From Cellulomonas fimi ATCC 484 (GTDB lineage: Bacteria > Actinomycetota > Actinomycetes > Actinomycetales > Cellulomonadaceae), in the NCBI RefSeq assembly GCF_000212695.1, contig NC_015514.1, forward strand, positions 2,418,001 to 2,482,000: 64,000 bases of DNA, in the 5' to 3' direction. Numbering within the stretch: position 1 is the first letter of the stretch; each line of letters starts with the position of its first letter. The notes beneath the pieces are model-generated. The model was given only the letters and a program-made list of their open reading frames with translations. It was not told the origin of the DNA and made no database searches. This document shows positions 1-9,137 of this stretch, piece after piece. Position numbers and translations under genes: made by a program.

Positions 1-42
1 TCCCTCGGGTCCGGCCGCGTCGGTGCGCGCTGCGTCGTCCAT
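1..42 (-). CDS. start of an unknown gene, cut by the window edge
   Basis: An ATG at 42 reading left opens fourteen codons (Met-Asp-Asp-Ala-Ala-Arg...) before the window ends. Six bases upstream lies TAGGGT (54 down to 49 on the minus strand), the -10-like hexamer seen before many starts in this window. That promoter context is the only support. Nothing can be said about function, and the reading frame cannot be tested further here. Confidence 0.35.
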   Translation of the reverse strand, partial: MDDAARTDAAGPEG

Positions 43-84
43 GGGAGAACCCTAGGTGCGGCCGCCGGGACGCCTGCCGCACCG

Positions 85-173
85 AGCCGACACGCCGTGC
101 CGGGCTGACACGCAGTTCCGGGCTGACACGCAGTGCCGGCTGACACGCAGTGCCGGGCTGACACGCCGTACCG
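85..173. repeat. five tandem ~18-bp direct repeats between divergent starts
   Basis: Five consecutive units resemble GGCTGACACGCAGTGCCG: 85-102, 103-120, 121-137 (one base short), 138-155 and 156-173. Substitutions are few. The array lies between the divergent starts at 42 and 229 and is not translated if 229 is the true start. It could be a regulator binding array or a simple slippage repeat. Confidence 0.8.
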
Positions 174-215
174 ACGCGCCGACGGCGGTGCGCGGGTCGT
201 GTCGGCGCCCGTGGG

Positions 216-221
216 TACCGT
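216..221 (+). promoter_or_regulatory. -10-like TACCGT, leaderless-type promoter
   Basis: TACCGT ends seven bases before the ATG at 229 and no Shine-Dalgarno is present. It favours the start at 229 over the in-frame ATG at 133, which lies inside the tandem repeat. Confidence 0.55.
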
Positions 222-228
222 CCGTCGC

Positions 229-2091
229 ATGTCGACCGTCCGCCCGCTGCGCCCCGTGTGGGCCGACGTGGCTCCCGGCACCGCGGCCGCACCCGCGGGC
301 ACCGCGGTGCAGCCCACGCTCGACGACGTCGGCACGCCGCTGTCCGACGTCACGTTCGTCGTCGTCGACCTGGAGACGACCGGCGGGACGCCCGCCGACT
401 GCGCGATCACGGAGATCGGCGCCGTGAAGGTGCGCGGCGGTCAGGTGCTCGGCGAGTTCCAGACGCTCGTCGACCCCGGCGGCCCCGTCCCGCCGTACAT
501 CCAGGTCCTCACCGGGATCACCACGTCCATGCTGGTCGGGGCGCCGCGGATCGAGACGGTGCTGCCGTCGTTCCTCGAGTTCGCGGGCGACGCGGTCCTC
601 GTCGCGCACAACGCGCCGTTCGACGTCGGCTTCCTGAAGGCCGCGGCCGCCCGCACGGGGCATCCGTGGCCCGGCAACCGGGTGCTCGACACCGTCCGCC
701 TGGCACGCCGCGCGGTCACCCGGGACGAGGCCCCGAACCACAAGCTCTCGACGCTCGCGGCGCTGTTCCACGCGACCGTGACACCGAACCACCGCGCGCT
801 GTCCGACGCACGCGCGACCGTGGACGTCCTGCACGCGCTGCTCGGCAGGCTCGGGCCGCTGGGCGTCACGCACCTCGAGGACCTCGCCACGGCGACGGAC
901 CCGGTCCCCGCCGACGTCCGGCGCAAGCGCACGCTCGCCGACGGCCTGCCCGACGCGCCGGGCGTGTACCTGTTCCGTGGCCCGAACGACGAGGTCCTGT
1001 ACGTCGGCACGTCGACGACGTCGCTGCGCCAGCGCGTGCGCAGCTACTTCACGTCGGCCGAGAAGCGTCGCCGCATGACGGAGATGGTCCGCATCGCGCA
1101 CCGCGTCGACCCCGTGGTGTGCGCGACGCCGCTCGAGGCGCGCGTGCGCGAGCTGCGGCTCATCGCCGAGCACTCGCCGCGCTACAACCGCCGGTCCCGG
1201 TTCCCCGAGCGCATGCCGTGGGTGCGGCTGACGTCGGAGCCGTACCCCCGGCTGTCGGTCGTGCGCGAGGTGCGCGAGGAGGACGGAGCCGCGTACATCG
1301 GTCCGTTCGGCTCGACCGCGGCCGCGCAGCTCGCCCTCGACGCGCTGCACGAGTCGTTCCCCGTCCGGCAGTGCACCCGTCGGCTGCCCCTCGTCGCGCC
1401 CGCGGGTGCGACCGCGTGCGTGCTCGCCGAGCTCGGCCGGTGCGGTGCCCCGTGCCTCGGCCGGCAGGGACCCGACGCGTACCGCGAGGTCGTGGACCGG
1501 GTCCGCACCGCGATGACGGGCGACCCCGCAGGAGTGGTCGCGGCGCACGCCGAGCGCATCGCGTGGCTGGTCGGCCAGGAGCGCTTCGAGGAGGCGGCGA
1601 CCGTCCGCGACCGGCTCGCGGCCTTTCTGCGTGGCGCGGCACGCGCGCAACGGGTCGCACCGGTCGCCCGCTGCCCGGAGCTCGTCGCGGCCCGCCGCAC
1701 CGACGACGGCGGCTGGGAGCTCGTGCTCGTCCGGCACGGCCGCCTCGCGGGCACGGCACGCACCGACCGGCTGACGGACCCGCGGCCCGTCGTCGCGGCG
1801 CTGCAGGCCAGCGGCGAGCACGTCGCCGCTCCCCCCGCGCCGTCGGGCGCCGCGCACCCCGAGGAGACCGACCTGCTCCTCGCGTGGCTCGAGCAGCCGG
1901 GCGTCCGGCTCGTCGAGGTCGCCGGCGGCTGGGCGATGCCGGTGCGCAGCGCCGTCGCGGTCGGCGACGCCGTCGCGGCCGTCGGCGACGCCGCCCGGCA
2001 GGCCCGCGGCACCGACGCGTCGCCGCTGGTCAGCGACACGCTCGAGCGGCCGCACCTCGCGCTCGTCGCCCCCGCGCCCGGCACGGCATGA
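229..2091 (+). CDS. DEDDh exonuclease fused to UvrC-like GIY-YIG nuclease
   Basis: The 620-residue protein joins an N-terminal DnaQ-type 3'-5' exonuclease (about residues 41-210) to a UvrC/Cho-like GIY-YIG endonuclease half. Exonuclease motifs are visible: VVDLETTG with D47 and E49, HNAPFDVGFL, and HRALSDARAT. The GIY-YIG domain starts near residue 245 (GVYLF...LYVGTS) and a UVR-like helix pair lies near residue 443 (ERFEEAATVRDRL). The C-terminal UvrC RNase H and HhH domains are absent. The family is known in Actinobacteria (Rv2191 type) and is assumed to act in DNA repair, but its substrate is not evident from sequence. The start at 229 is chosen from the promoter at 216 and because upstream residues are repeat-encoded. 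Confidence 0.9.
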   Translation: MSTVRPLRPVWADVAPGTAAAPAGTAVQPTLDDVGTPLSDVTFVVVDLETTGGTPADCAITEIGAVKVRGGQVLGEFQTLVDPGGPVPPYIQVLTGITTSMLVGAPRIETVLPSFLEFAGDAVLVAHNAPFDVGFLKAAAARTGHPWPGNRVLDTVRLARRAVTRDEAPNHKLSTLAALFHATVTPNHRALSDARATVDVLHALLGRLGPLGVTHLEDLATATDPVPADVRRKRTLADGLPDAPGVYLFRGPNDEVLYVGTSTTSLRQRVRSYFTSAEKRRRMTEMVRIAHRVDPVVCATPLEARVRELRLIAEHSPRYNRRSRFPERMPWVRLTSEPYPRLSVVREVREEDGAAYIGPFGSTAAAQLALDALHESFPVRQCTRRLPLVAPAGATACVLAELGRCGAPCLGRQGPDAYREVVDRVRTAMTGDPAGVVAAHAERIAWLVGQERFEEAATVRDRLAAFLRGAARAQRVAPVARCPELVAARRTDDGGWELVLVRHGRLAGTARTDRLTDPRPVVAALQASGEHVAAPPAPSGAAHPEETDLLLAWLEQPGVRLVEVAGGWAMPVRSAVAVGDAVAAVGDAARQARGTDASPLVSDTLERPHLALVAPAPGTA

Positions 2092-2099
2092 TGGGCCGC

Positions 2100-2381
2100 A
2101 TGCTGACCGCCATCGTGCTCATCGACGCCGACGCCGCGAGGATCCCGGAGGTCGCGGCGGCCATCGCGGACATCCGGGGGGTCAGCGAGGTGTACTCGGT
2201 GACCGGCGAGGTCGACCTGATCGCGGTCGTGCGGGTGCGTGAGCACGAGACGCTCGCCGACGTCATCGCCGACCAGGTCGGCAAGGTCGAGGGCGTCGTG
2301 CGCACCCAGACGTACATCGCGTTCCGCACGTACTCGCAGCACGACCTGGAGACCGCGTTCGCCCTCGGCCTCGAGGACTGA
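2100..2381 (+). CDS. stand-alone Lrp/AsnC ligand-binding (RAM) domain protein
   Basis: The 93-residue protein is entirely a RAM domain: it opens MLTAIVLIDADAARIPEV, has the GEVDLIAVVRV strand, and lacks the helix-turn-helix of full Lrp/AsnC regulators. Such proteins form dimers or octamers and sense small ligands such as amino acids, possibly modulating full-length Lrp members. Alternative in-frame ATGs lie at 2088 and 2091; the one at 2088 overlaps the stop of the upstream nuclease gene. The gene is probably cotranscribed with it. A ligand cannot be deduced, although trpD is the convergent neighbour. Confidence 0.85.
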   Translation: MLTAIVLIDADAARIPEVAAAIADIRGVSEVYSVTGEVDLIAVVRVREHETLADVIADQVGKVEGVVRTQTYIAFRTYSQHDLETAFALGLED

Positions 2382-2397
2382 CACCGGCGCGTCGCCG

Positions 2398-3444
2398 TCA
2401 GGCGCTCGCCGCGCGCCACCTGTCCAGCGCGGCCGCGGCGGCCCCGCTGTCGATCGACCCGCGGGCGAGCTCCGACGCGGCGGCGAACCGCTCGAGCAGC
2501 GTCCCGGTGCCCAGCCCGGGCAGCGTCCCGTCGGCGACGAGGGCCGCCGCGGTGTTGAGGACGACGGTGTCGCGCACGGGCCCCGGCTCGCCCGCCAGCA
2601 GCCGCAGGGCGACGTCGGCGTTGTGCGCGGCGTCGGCCCCCCGCAGGCTCTCGAGGTCGATCCGTTCGGCGCCGAGGTCGCGCGCCCAGTCGACGACCTG
2701 CTCGTGCACGTCGCCGGCACGCACCTCCCAGACCCGGGTGGTGCCCGTCGCGGCGATCTCGTCGAGGCCGTCCTCGCCGCGGAAGACGACCGCGTCCTTG
2801 CCGCGGTCGGCGAAGACGCCCGCGAGCAGCGGCGCCATGCCGGCGTCGGCCACCCCGATCGCGGACGCGTCCGGCTGCGCGGGGTTGGACAGCGGGCCGA
2901 GGAAGTTGAAGACGGTCGGGATCCCGAGCGCGCCGCGGGCTGCGGCGGCGTGCCGCATCGCCGGGTGGAAGCGGCCTGCGAAGCAGAACGTGATGCCGGC
3001 CTCTGCGGCGATCGCGGCGACCCGCTCGGGCTCGTGGTCGAGCCGGATGCCGAGCACCTCGAGCACGTCGGCGGACCCCGACGACGAGGACGCGGCGCGG
3101 TTGCCGTGCTTGACGACGCGCAGGCCGGTGCCGGCGACGACGAGCGCCGACATCGTCGAGATGTTCACGGTGTGCGCGCGGTCGCCGCCCGTGCCGACGA
3201 TGTCGACCGTCCGACCGGGGACATCGATGCGGATCGCGTGCGCGAGCATCTCGTCGGCGAGGCCCCGCAGCTCGGCCACGGTCTCGCCCTTGGCCCGCAG
3301 CGCGACGAGGAAGCCCGCGACGGTCGCGGCCTCGGCCTCGCCGCCCATGATCTCGCCCATCGCCCACGACGCCTGCTCGCGGGTCAGGTCCTGCCCGCGG
3401 ACGAGCGTGGTGAGCAGGTCGGACCAGGTGCGGCGCGCGTTCAT
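2398..3444 (-). CDS. trpD: anthranilate phosphoribosyltransferase
   Basis: TrpD transfers phosphoribose from PRPP to anthranilate, the second committed step of tryptophan synthesis, in the cytoplasm. The 348-residue product has the usual family length and the PRPP loop [24 protein letters not shown] and the FLGPLSNPA stretch. Its ATG overlaps the stop of the upstream receiver-like gene as ATGA, so translation is probably coupled. No other trp genes are nearby; a solitary trpD beside cytochrome oxidase genes is a common actinobacterial arrangement. Confidence 0.96.
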   Translation of the reverse strand: MNARRTWSDLLTTLVRGQDLTREQASWAMGEIMGGEAEAATVAGFLVALRAKGETVAELRGLADEMLAHAIRIDVPGRTVDIVGTGGDRAHTVNISTMSALVVAGTGLRVVKHGNRAASSSSGSADVLEVLGIRLDHEPERVAAIAAEAGITFCFAGRFHPAMRHAAAARGALGIPTVFNFLGPLSNPAQPDASAIGVADAGMAPLLAGVFADRGKDAVVFRGEDGLDEIAATGTTRVWEVRAGDVHEQVVDWARDLGAERIDLESLRGADAAHNADVALRLLAGEPGPVRDTVVLNTAAALVADGTLPGLGTGTLLERFAAASELARGSIDSGAAAAALDRWRAASA

Positions 3445-3875
3445 CCGGCCGTCGCCCGGCGGCCGACCAGGGAGGCCACGGCCTCGTGCACCTGCTCGGG
3501 GTCGAGCGGACGGCTGACGACGCCGTCGGCGTGCGACCACGACGCGAGCCACGCGTCCTGCGGACGACCCGTGAGCAGCAGCACCGGCGGGCACCGGTAG
3601 ACCTCGTCCTTGAGCTGGCGGCCCAGACCCATGCCGCCGACCTTGTCCGCCTCGCCGTCGAGCACGAGCAGGTCGAGCCCGCCGGCCTCCGTGGCGGTGA
3701 TCGCGGCGTCGGCGGTCGCGACCTCGAGCCACTCGATGTCCGGCTCGCCGCGCCCGAGACGACGTCCGACCGCGAGCCGCACCTCGGCACGGGTGTCGAC
3801 GTCGTCGCTGTAGAGCAGGATGCGCGGGCCGGTGGCCCCGGTCTGCGCTGCGTGGTCGGGCTGCGCCGTGCTCAT
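3441..3875 (-). CDS. CheY-like receiver domain protein, possibly atypical
   Basis: The 144-residue protein has one receiver-like fold and no output domain. Visible are the acidic pair D24-D25 (ILLYSDD), a candidate phospho-acceptor D73 (LLVLDGEAD), T102 (VLLLTGRP) and a C-terminal SRP where R122 stands in place of the near-invariant receiver lysine. That change suggests a pseudo-receiver or altered phosphotransfer; this is inference. No histidine kinase is adjacent. It is translationally coupled to trpD. A GAGG-containing ribosome site precedes the ATG at 3875. Orthologues are common before trpD in Actinobacteria, with no firm role known to me. Confidence 0.75.
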   Translation of the reverse strand: MSTAQPDHAAQTGATGPRILLYSDDVDTRAEVRLAVGRRLGRGEPDIEWLEVATADAAITATEAGGLDLLVLDGEADKVGGMGLGRQLKDEVYRCPPVLLLTGRPQDAWLASWSHADGVVSRPLDPEQVHEAVASLVGRRATAG

Positions 3876-4072
3876 GGAGGTCCCTCACTCGTCGTCGACG
3901 TGGCGTCCGAGGGGAATCTTGGCACGACGAGCACGCGGCGCCGCGAGTTCCGCGCGAAGTCGCGGGTGCGGGGTGCCGCGGGGCGTCCCCCGCGGGCCCC
4001 GGGATCGTGACGGTGTGACATATACCGCTCGCCACGGATAGGTCCAATGGCCCATGCGGGGCTTCGATCAGC

Positions 4073-4078
4073 CATAAT
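4073..4078 (+). promoter_or_regulatory. CATAAT -10 element, leaderless-type, for ctaE
   Basis: CATAAT ends six bases before the GTG start of ctaE at 4085. No Shine-Dalgarno is present. I see no convincing -35. The 209-base gap to the divergent gene starting at 3875 must hold both promoters. Confidence 0.6.
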
Positions 4079-4084
4079 GACGAC

Positions 4085-4723
4085 GTGTCGACCGCCATGG
4101 CTGCCCCTCGCACCGCCCCTCACGTGAGCGTCAACCGACCCAACCCGGTGTCGGTGGGGACGATCGTGTGGCTGGCCAGCGAGCTCATGTTCTTCGCCGG
4201 TCTGTTCGCCATGTACTTCACGCTCCGGGCAGCGGTGCCCGAGGAGTGGGCCGAGCAGACGCAGAAGCTCAACCTCACGTTCGCGTTCATCAACACCACG
4301 GTGCTGGTGCTCTCGTCCGTGACGTGCCAGATGGGCGTCTGGGCCGCCGAGCGGTTCCAGCCCGTCCGCACGGGCTCGCTGCTCCAGGTGAACCGCTGGG
4401 GCATGAACGAGTGGATGGTCCTCACCTACCTCATGGGCGCGTTCTTCATCGGCGGCCAGGTGTACGAGTACGCGGAGCTGGTCGAGCACGGCCTGACGAT
4501 CTCGTCGAGCCCCTACGGCTCCGTCTTCTACCTGACGACCGGCTTCCACGGCCTGCACGTCGTCGGCGGGCTCATCGCCTTCCTCTTCCTGCTGGGGCGC
4601 TCGTTCTCCGCGAAGCGGTTCGGCCACCACGAGGCGACCACGGCGATCGTCACGTCGTACTACTGGCACTTCGTCGACGTCGTGTGGATCGCGCTGTTCG
4701 CGGTCATCTACCTGCTGCGCTGA
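4085..4723 (+). CDS. ctaE: cytochrome c oxidase subunit III
   Basis: Subunit III of the membrane aa3-type terminal oxidase. The 212-residue protein has about five membrane helices, typical of actinobacterial CtaE, with [10 protein letters not shown] early, the [10 protein letters not shown] motif and the C-terminal [12 protein letters not shown] helix. It is the first gene of ctaE-qcrC-qcrA-qcrB, which physically groups the oxidase with the bc complex, consistent with the bcc-aa3 supercomplex known in this phylum. The GTG start at 4085 is set by the CATAAT element six bases upstream. Confidence 0.96.
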   Translation: MSTAMAAPRTAPHVSVNRPNPVSVGTIVWLASELMFFAGLFAMYFTLRAAVPEEWAEQTQKLNLTFAFINTTVLVLSSVTCQMGVWAAERFQPVRTGSLLQVNRWGMNEWMVLTYLMGAFFIGGQVYEYAELVEHGLTISSSPYGSVFYLTTGFHGLHVVGGLIAFLFLLGRSFSAKRFGHHEATTAIVTSYYWHFVDVVWIALFAVIYLLR

Positions 4724-4793
4724 CGCTCCCGGGCGGGCCCGCCCCCGCCCTCCCAGTCCCCCTTCCCCCCACATGCGAGACGAGGATCGATCC

Positions 4794-5579
4794 GTGAAGG
4801 CACTCGCAGCCCGCAGGCACGACCGGCGCGCGCCGGTCGTGCTGCTCCTGCTGGCGCTGCTCCTCACCGGCGGGCTGTACGCCGTGCTGGCACCGACGTC
4901 CGCCGACGCCGTGCCCGCGGCGGCCGGCGCCGACGACGTCGCAGCCGGTGAGAAGCTGTTCCAGGCCAACTGCGCGACGTGCCACGGACCGTCCGCGGGC
5001 GGCACCGAGGACGCGCCGTCGCTCATCGGCGTGGGCGCCGCGGCCGTCGACTTCCAGGTCGGCACCGGCCGCATGCCCATGCAGATGAACGGTCCGCAGG
5101 CGCTCGCGAAGCCGGTCCAGTTCGACGACGAGCAGATCAGCCAGCTCGCGGCCTACGTCGCCTCGCTCGGCGCCGGTCCGGCGATCCCGACCGACGAGAT
5201 GGTCGACCCGAGCAAGGGCGACGTCGCGAACGGCATGGCCCTGTTCCGCACCAACTGCGCGATGTGCCACAACGCCGTCGGTGCCGGCGGCGCCCTGTCC
5301 CAGGGAAAGTTCGCCCCCAACCTGTGGGAGACCACGCCGCGCCACCTCTACGAGGCTATGCAGACCGGCCCGCAGTCGATGCCCGTCTTCAACGACGCCA
5401 CCATCACGCCGGAGGAGAAGCGCGACATCATCGCCTTCATCGACGAGCAGGGCGACGTCTCGCCGGGCGGTCTCGACCTCGGCGCGCTCGGTCCGGTGAG
5501 CGAGGGCCTGTGGGCCTGGGTCGTCGGGCTGGGCCTGCTCATCGGTTTGTCGGTCTGGATCGGAGCCAAGTCCTCGTGA
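4794..5579 (+). CDS. qcrC: cytochrome bc complex di-heme cytochrome c subunit
   Basis: QcrC carries electrons from the Rieske protein directly to the aa3 oxidase. The 261-residue protein has an N-terminal membrane segment (VVLLLLALLLTGGLYAVL), two c-type heme sites (NCATCHG and NCAMCHN) and a C-terminal anchor helix. Two CXXCH motifs in one chain are the actinobacterial hallmark that replaces soluble cytochrome c. The GTG at 4794 is preferred over the ATG at 4773 because GAGGA lies seven bases before it. The stop overlaps the qcrA start as GTGA. Confidence 0.95.
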   Translation: MKALAARRHDRRAPVVLLLLALLLTGGLYAVLAPTSADAVPAAAGADDVAAGEKLFQANCATCHGPSAGGTEDAPSLIGVGAAAVDFQVGTGRMPMQMNGPQALAKPVQFDDEQISQLAAYVASLGAGPAIPTDEMVDPSKGDVANGMALFRTNCAMCHNAVGAGGALSQGKFAPNLWETTPRHLYEAMQTGPQSMPVFNDATITPEEKRDIIAFIDEQGDVSPGGLDLGALGPVSEGLWAWVVGLGLLIGLSVWIGAKSS

Positions 5580-6601
5580 GCACGCACGACTCCCACAACG
5601 ACGTCGACGTCGTCCGGCAGGACGGCGGCACGCCGGACCGGTTCGCGGACCCGGGCGTGCACGAGCACGTCCAGCGTCAGGCCGACATCGACCCGCGCGC
5701 GGCGAAGCGCGTCGAGCGGCAGGTCCTCCTGCTGTTCACGCTGTCGATCCTCGCGACGATCGGCTTCGTCGTCGCGTACTTCGCGCTCCCCCCGGGCGAG
5801 ACGCCCGAGTCGATGCGCACGTCGAACCTCGCGCTCGGCCTGGGCCTCGCGGTGTCCCTGCTCGGCATCGGCCTCGGGGGCAGCCACTACATCAAGGTCC
5901 TCATGAGCAACCGCGAGTACGTCGAGGAGCGGCACCCGCAGCGCTCCGACGACGCGACCCGCGAGGAGGCGATCCAGAAGCTCAAGGACGGCGCCGAGGA
6001 CTCGGGCCTGACCCGGCGCGGCGCGATCATCGGCGCCGCCCTGACGGCCATGGCGCTGTTCCCGCTGTCGCTGGTGCTGCCGATCGTCGGCAACGTCGGC
6101 GAGGACTGGAACGTCCGCAAGTTCAAGCACACGATGTGGCGCAAGGGCACGCGGCTCGCGTACGACCCGACCGGTCGCCCCATCAAGGCCTCGGACCTCA
6201 CCATCGGCTCGGTGGCGCACGTCATCCCCGAGGACCTGCACGAGGCCGAGCACCCGCTCGACGAGAAGGCCAAGGCGGTCGTCCTCGTCGTTCGGCTCGA
6301 CCCCCGTGACATCAAGTCCGAGCAGGGCGAGGGCTGGTCGTACGACGGCATCGTCGCCTACTCGAAGATCTGCACCCACGTGGGCTGCCCCGTCGCTCTC
6401 TACGAGCAGCAGACCCACCACCTGCTGTGCCCGTGCCACCAGTCGACGTTCGACGTCGCTGACAGCGCGAAGGTCGTCTTCGGTCCCGCGAAGCGACCGC
6501 TGCCGCAGCTGCCGATCACCGTCGACGACGAGGGCTACCTGGTCGCGCAAGGCGACTTCCACGAGCCCGTCGGTCCGAGCTTCTGGGAGCGCCTGACGTG
6601 A
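5576..6601 (+). CDS. qcrA: cytochrome bc complex Rieske iron-sulfur subunit
   Basis: The 341-residue Rieske protein oxidises menaquinol and passes electrons to QcrC. Cluster ligands are C266 and H268 (CTHVGC) and C285 and H288 (CPCH). The N-terminal half has three membrane helices, two near residues 45-105 and one after TRRGAIIGAALTA, as in other actinobacterial QcrA; most other bacteria have one. The GTG start overlaps the qcrC stop, and its own stop overlaps the qcrB GTG, so the three qcr genes are translationally chained. Confidence 0.96.
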   Translation: MSTHDSHNDVDVVRQDGGTPDRFADPGVHEHVQRQADIDPRAAKRVERQVLLLFTLSILATIGFVVAYFALPPGETPESMRTSNLALGLGLAVSLLGIGLGGSHYIKVLMSNREYVEERHPQRSDDATREEAIQKLKDGAEDSGLTRRGAIIGAALTAMALFPLSLVLPIVGNVGEDWNVRKFKHTMWRKGTRLAYDPTGRPIKASDLTIGSVAHVIPEDLHEAEHPLDEKAKAVVLVVRLDPRDIKSEQGEGWSYDGIVAYSKICTHVGCPVALYEQQTHHLLCPCHQSTFDVADSAKVVFGPAKRPLPQLPITVDDEGYLVAQGDFHEPVGPSFWERLT

Positions 6602-8370
6602 CCACCACGACCCCCTCGAAGGTGACGACGCCTCCGTCGCGCGGTGCGCGCGCCGTCGGCGCCACCGCCGACTACCTGGACCAGCGGACCGGCGTCGGCC
6701 ACGCGGTCAAGTTCTTCGCCCGCAAGGTCTTCCCCGACCACTGGTCGTTCTTCCTCGGCGAGATCGCGCTGTACAGCTTCGTCACGCTGCTGATCTCGGG
6801 CGTGTTCCTCACGCTGTTCTTCGTCCCGAGCATGGGCGAGACGCACTACGAGGGCCCGTGGGCGTCGATGAACGGCGTGGAGATGTCCGAGGCGTTCGCC
6901 TCGACGCTGCGCCTGTCGTTCGAGGTGCGCGGCGGTCTGCTCATGCGGCAGATCCACCACTGGGCGGCGCTGATCTTCATGGCGGCGATCGTCACGCACA
7001 TGATGCGCGTGTTCTTCACGGGCGCGTTCCGCAAGCCGCGCGAGATCAACTGGCTCGTCGGCTTCGTGCTGCTGATCCTCGGCCTCGCCGCCGGCTTCTC
7101 GGGCTACTCGCTCCCTGACGACGTCCTGTCGGGCAACGGCCTGCGCATCACCGACGGTGTCGTCAAGGCGATCCCGATCATCGGCAGCTACCTGTCGTAC
7201 TTCGTGTTCGGCGGCGAGTTCCCCGGCGTCGACCTGATCCCGCGCCTGTTCACGGTCCACGTGCTGCTCGTGCCGGGCCTGATCCTCGCGCTCATCGGCC
7301 TGCACCTGGTGCTCATGGTCATGCACAAGCACACCCAGTACCCGGGGTCGGGCCGCACGAACAGCAACGTCGTCGGCTACCCGGCGCTGCCGGTCTACGC
7401 GGGCAAGCTGCTGTTCAACCTGTTCGTGGTGTTCGGCGTGATCGCGCTCATGGGCGCGACGATGTCCATCAACCCGGTGTGGAACTACGGCCCGTACGAC
7501 CCGTCGCCGGTGTCCGCAGGAGCCCAGCCCGACTGGTACATGCTCTTCCTCGAGGGTGCACTGCGCCTCATGCCAGGGCAGACCGAGATCGTGCTCGGGC
7601 AGTACACGCTGAGCCTCAACGTGATCATCCCCGCGATGGTCGTGCCGGGCGTCCTGTTCACGCTGCTCGCGCTGTACCCGTTCATCGAGGCGTTCGCCAC
7701 GGGTGACAAGCGTGAGCACCACGTCCTGGACCGCCCGCGCAACCGCCCCTTCCGCACCGCGTTCGGCGTCTCGCTCCTGGTGGCCTTCTTCATCCTGATC
7801 CTGGCCGGGTCGAACGACCTCATCGCGACGCACTTCCACCTGTCCATCAACGACATCACGTGGGCGTTCCGCGTGCTGCTGTTCGTCGGACCGTGGTTCG
7901 CCTTCTGGATCACCAAGCGCATCTGCCTCGGCCTGCAGCGCAAGGACCGCGAGCTCGTGCTCCACGGCCACGAGACGGGCCGCATCGTGCGGTTCGCGAG
8001 CGGCGAGTACATCGAGGTGCACAAGCCCCTCGACGCGCACGAGCGCTGGCTGCGGGTGCAGCACGAGGCGATCCGCCCGCTGGAGATCGAGCCGGCCGAG
8101 GACTCGCGCGGCGTGCGGCGCAAGGGCTACCGCCTCGACTCGATGCGGCAGCGCCTGTCCCAGGTCTTCTACGAGGACCGCGTCGAGCCCGTCACCCCCA
8201 CCGAGCTGGAGGCCGCGCACGCGGCCCACGGCCACCACGCGGAGGTCGAGGCCGTGCCCGAGGCGCACGCCGCCCCGGAGCTCGCGGGAGCCGGGCGTGG
8301 CGCCGTCGGCGGCGGCCAGCACCTGGTCGATCCGCAGGACGAGACGGCCCCGGACACGCGGAATCGCTGA
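6598..8370 (+). CDS. qcrB: cytochrome bc complex cytochrome b subunit
   Basis: The 590-residue membrane protein carries the two b hemes and both quinone sites. Heme-ligand regions are visible (RQIHHWAALIFMAAIVTH and LFTVHVLLVPG...HLVLMVMHKH), and the Qo-site motif is PDWY rather than PEWY, as in other Gram-positive groups. Its length and long hydrophilic C-terminal tail beyond the last helix are typical of actinobacterial QcrB, whose Qp site is the target of Q203-type inhibitors. It ends the ctaE-qcrCAB operon; a hairpin follows at 8396. Confidence 0.97.
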   Translation: MTTTTPSKVTTPPSRGARAVGATADYLDQRTGVGHAVKFFARKVFPDHWSFFLGEIALYSFVTLLISGVFLTLFFVPSMGETHYEGPWASMNGVEMSEAFASTLRLSFEVRGGLLMRQIHHWAALIFMAAIVTHMMRVFFTGAFRKPREINWLVGFVLLILGLAAGFSGYSLPDDVLSGNGLRITDGVVKAIPIIGSYLSYFVFGGEFPGVDLIPRLFTVHVLLVPGLILALIGLHLVLMVMHKHTQYPGSGRTNSNVVGYPALPVYAGKLLFNLFVVFGVIALMGATMSINPVWNYGPYDPSPVSAGAQPDWYMLFLEGALRLMPGQTEIVLGQYTLSLNVIIPAMVVPGVLFTLLALYPFIEAFATGDKREHHVLDRPRNRPFRTAFGVSLLVAFFILILAGSNDLIATHFHLSINDITWAFRVLLFVGPWFAFWITKRICLGLQRKDRELVLHGHETGRIVRFASGEYIEVHKPLDAHERWLRVQHEAIRPLEIEPAEDSRGVRRKGYRLDSMRQRLSQVFYEDRVEPVTPTELEAAHAAHGHHAEVEAVPEAHAAPELAGAGRGAVGGGQHLVDPQDETAPDTRNR

Positions 8371-8395
8371 TCCTGGACCAGAGTTGACCGTGGTG

Positions 8396-8428
8396 TCGGG
8401 CGGCTCGCCGATTCGGCGGGCCGCCCGA
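8396..8428 (+). terminator. hairpin after qcrB
   Basis: TCGGGCGGC and GCCGCCCGA pair as nine base pairs, and the interior CGCCGA/TCGGCG can extend the stem. There is no U-tract, as is usual at this GC content. Confidence 0.55.
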
Positions 8429-8473
8429 TCCGTTCGTACCAGCCGGCCGTAGCAGACGGCCGTGCACCGACGC

Positions 8474-8480
8474 AGGAGGT
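8474..8480 (+). promoter_or_regulatory. strong Shine-Dalgarno AGGAGGT before sodA
   Basis: A perfect AGGAGGT lies ten bases before the ATG at 8491, in contrast to the many starts here without any ribosome binding site. Confidence 0.75.
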
Positions 8481-8490
8481 ACTCACGCAC

Positions 8491-9117
8491 ATGGCGGACT
8501 ACACGCTCCCGGACCTGCCGTACGACTACGCGGCCCTCGAGCCGCACATCTCCGGCCGGATCATGGAGCTGCACCACGACAAGCACCACGCGGCCTACGT
8601 GACGGGCGCGAACACCGCGCTGGAGAAGCTGGCGGCGGCCCGCGAGGCCGACGACCTGGCGGCGGTCAACCTGCACGAGAAGAACCTCGCGTTCAACCTC
8701 GGTGGTCACGTCAACCACTCGGTCTTCTGGCAGAACCTCTCGCCCGAGGGCGGCGACAAGCCGACCGGTGAGCTGGCCGCCGCGATCGACGAGTTCTTCG
8801 GCTCGTTCGAGGCGTTCCAGAAGCACTTCGCCGCCAACGCGATCGGCATCCAGGGCTCCGGCTGGTCGATCCTGGCGTGGGACTCCATCGGGCAGAAGCT
8901 CGTGATCGTGCAGCTCTACGACCAGCAGAGCAACATCGCGCTCGGCCTCGTGCCGGTCGTCGTGCTCGACATGTGGGAGCACGCGTTCTACCTCGACTAC
9001 GTCAACGTCAAGGCGGACTACGTCAAGGCGTGGTGGAACATCGTGAGCTGGGCCGACGCGGCCGCCCGCTTCGAGCGCGCCCGCACCCAGACGGCCGGGC
9101 TCATCATCCCTGCCTGA
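8491..9117 (+). CDS. sodA: superoxide dismutase, Fe/Mn family
   Basis: The enzyme dismutates superoxide to peroxide and oxygen in the cytoplasm. The 208-residue length is standard. Metal-site segments are present: LHHDKHH with ligand H28, [10 protein letters not shown], and [11 protein letters not shown] with the Asp and His ligands. The Gln in IQGSGW is the position typical of manganese enzymes, so a Mn preference is likely but not proven. It lies just downstream of the bc complex genes, a chief superoxide source, but with its own strong ribosome site and a hairpin on each side. Confidence 0.95.
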   Translation: MADYTLPDLPYDYAALEPHISGRIMELHHDKHHAAYVTGANTALEKLAAAREADDLAAVNLHEKNLAFNLGGHVNHSVFWQNLSPEGGDKPTGELAAAIDEFFGSFEAFQKHFAANAIGIQGSGWSILAWDSIGQKLVIVQLYDQQSNIALGLVPVVVLDMWEHAFYLDYVNVKADYVKAWWNIVSWADAAARFERARTQTAGLIIPA

Positions 9118-9137
9118 CGCAGCACGTCGCCGCCGCA

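Noticed and set aside
85..173. CRISPR array
   Set aside because: Units are contiguous 18-mers without spacers, and no cas gene is present.
133..228. Upstream in-frame start for the exonuclease/GIY-YIG protein
   Set aside because: The extra residues would be encoded by the tandem repeat, and a -10-like hexamer lies seven bases before the ATG at 229.
52..2055. Long open frame on the minus strand opposite the nuclease gene
   Set aside because: It is an Arg/Asp-rich frame typical of the antisense of GC-rich genes, with no motif; the plus-strand protein has clear nuclease motifs.
4732..4745. Palindrome GGGCGGGCCCGCCC after ctaE as a terminator
   Set aside because: It has no loop and is expected by chance at this GC content; qcrC follows closely in the same operon.
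6535..8982. 815-codon open frame on the minus strand across qcrB and sodA
   Set aside because: Opposite strand encodes clear QcrB and SOD; the frame is low-complexity charged sequence.
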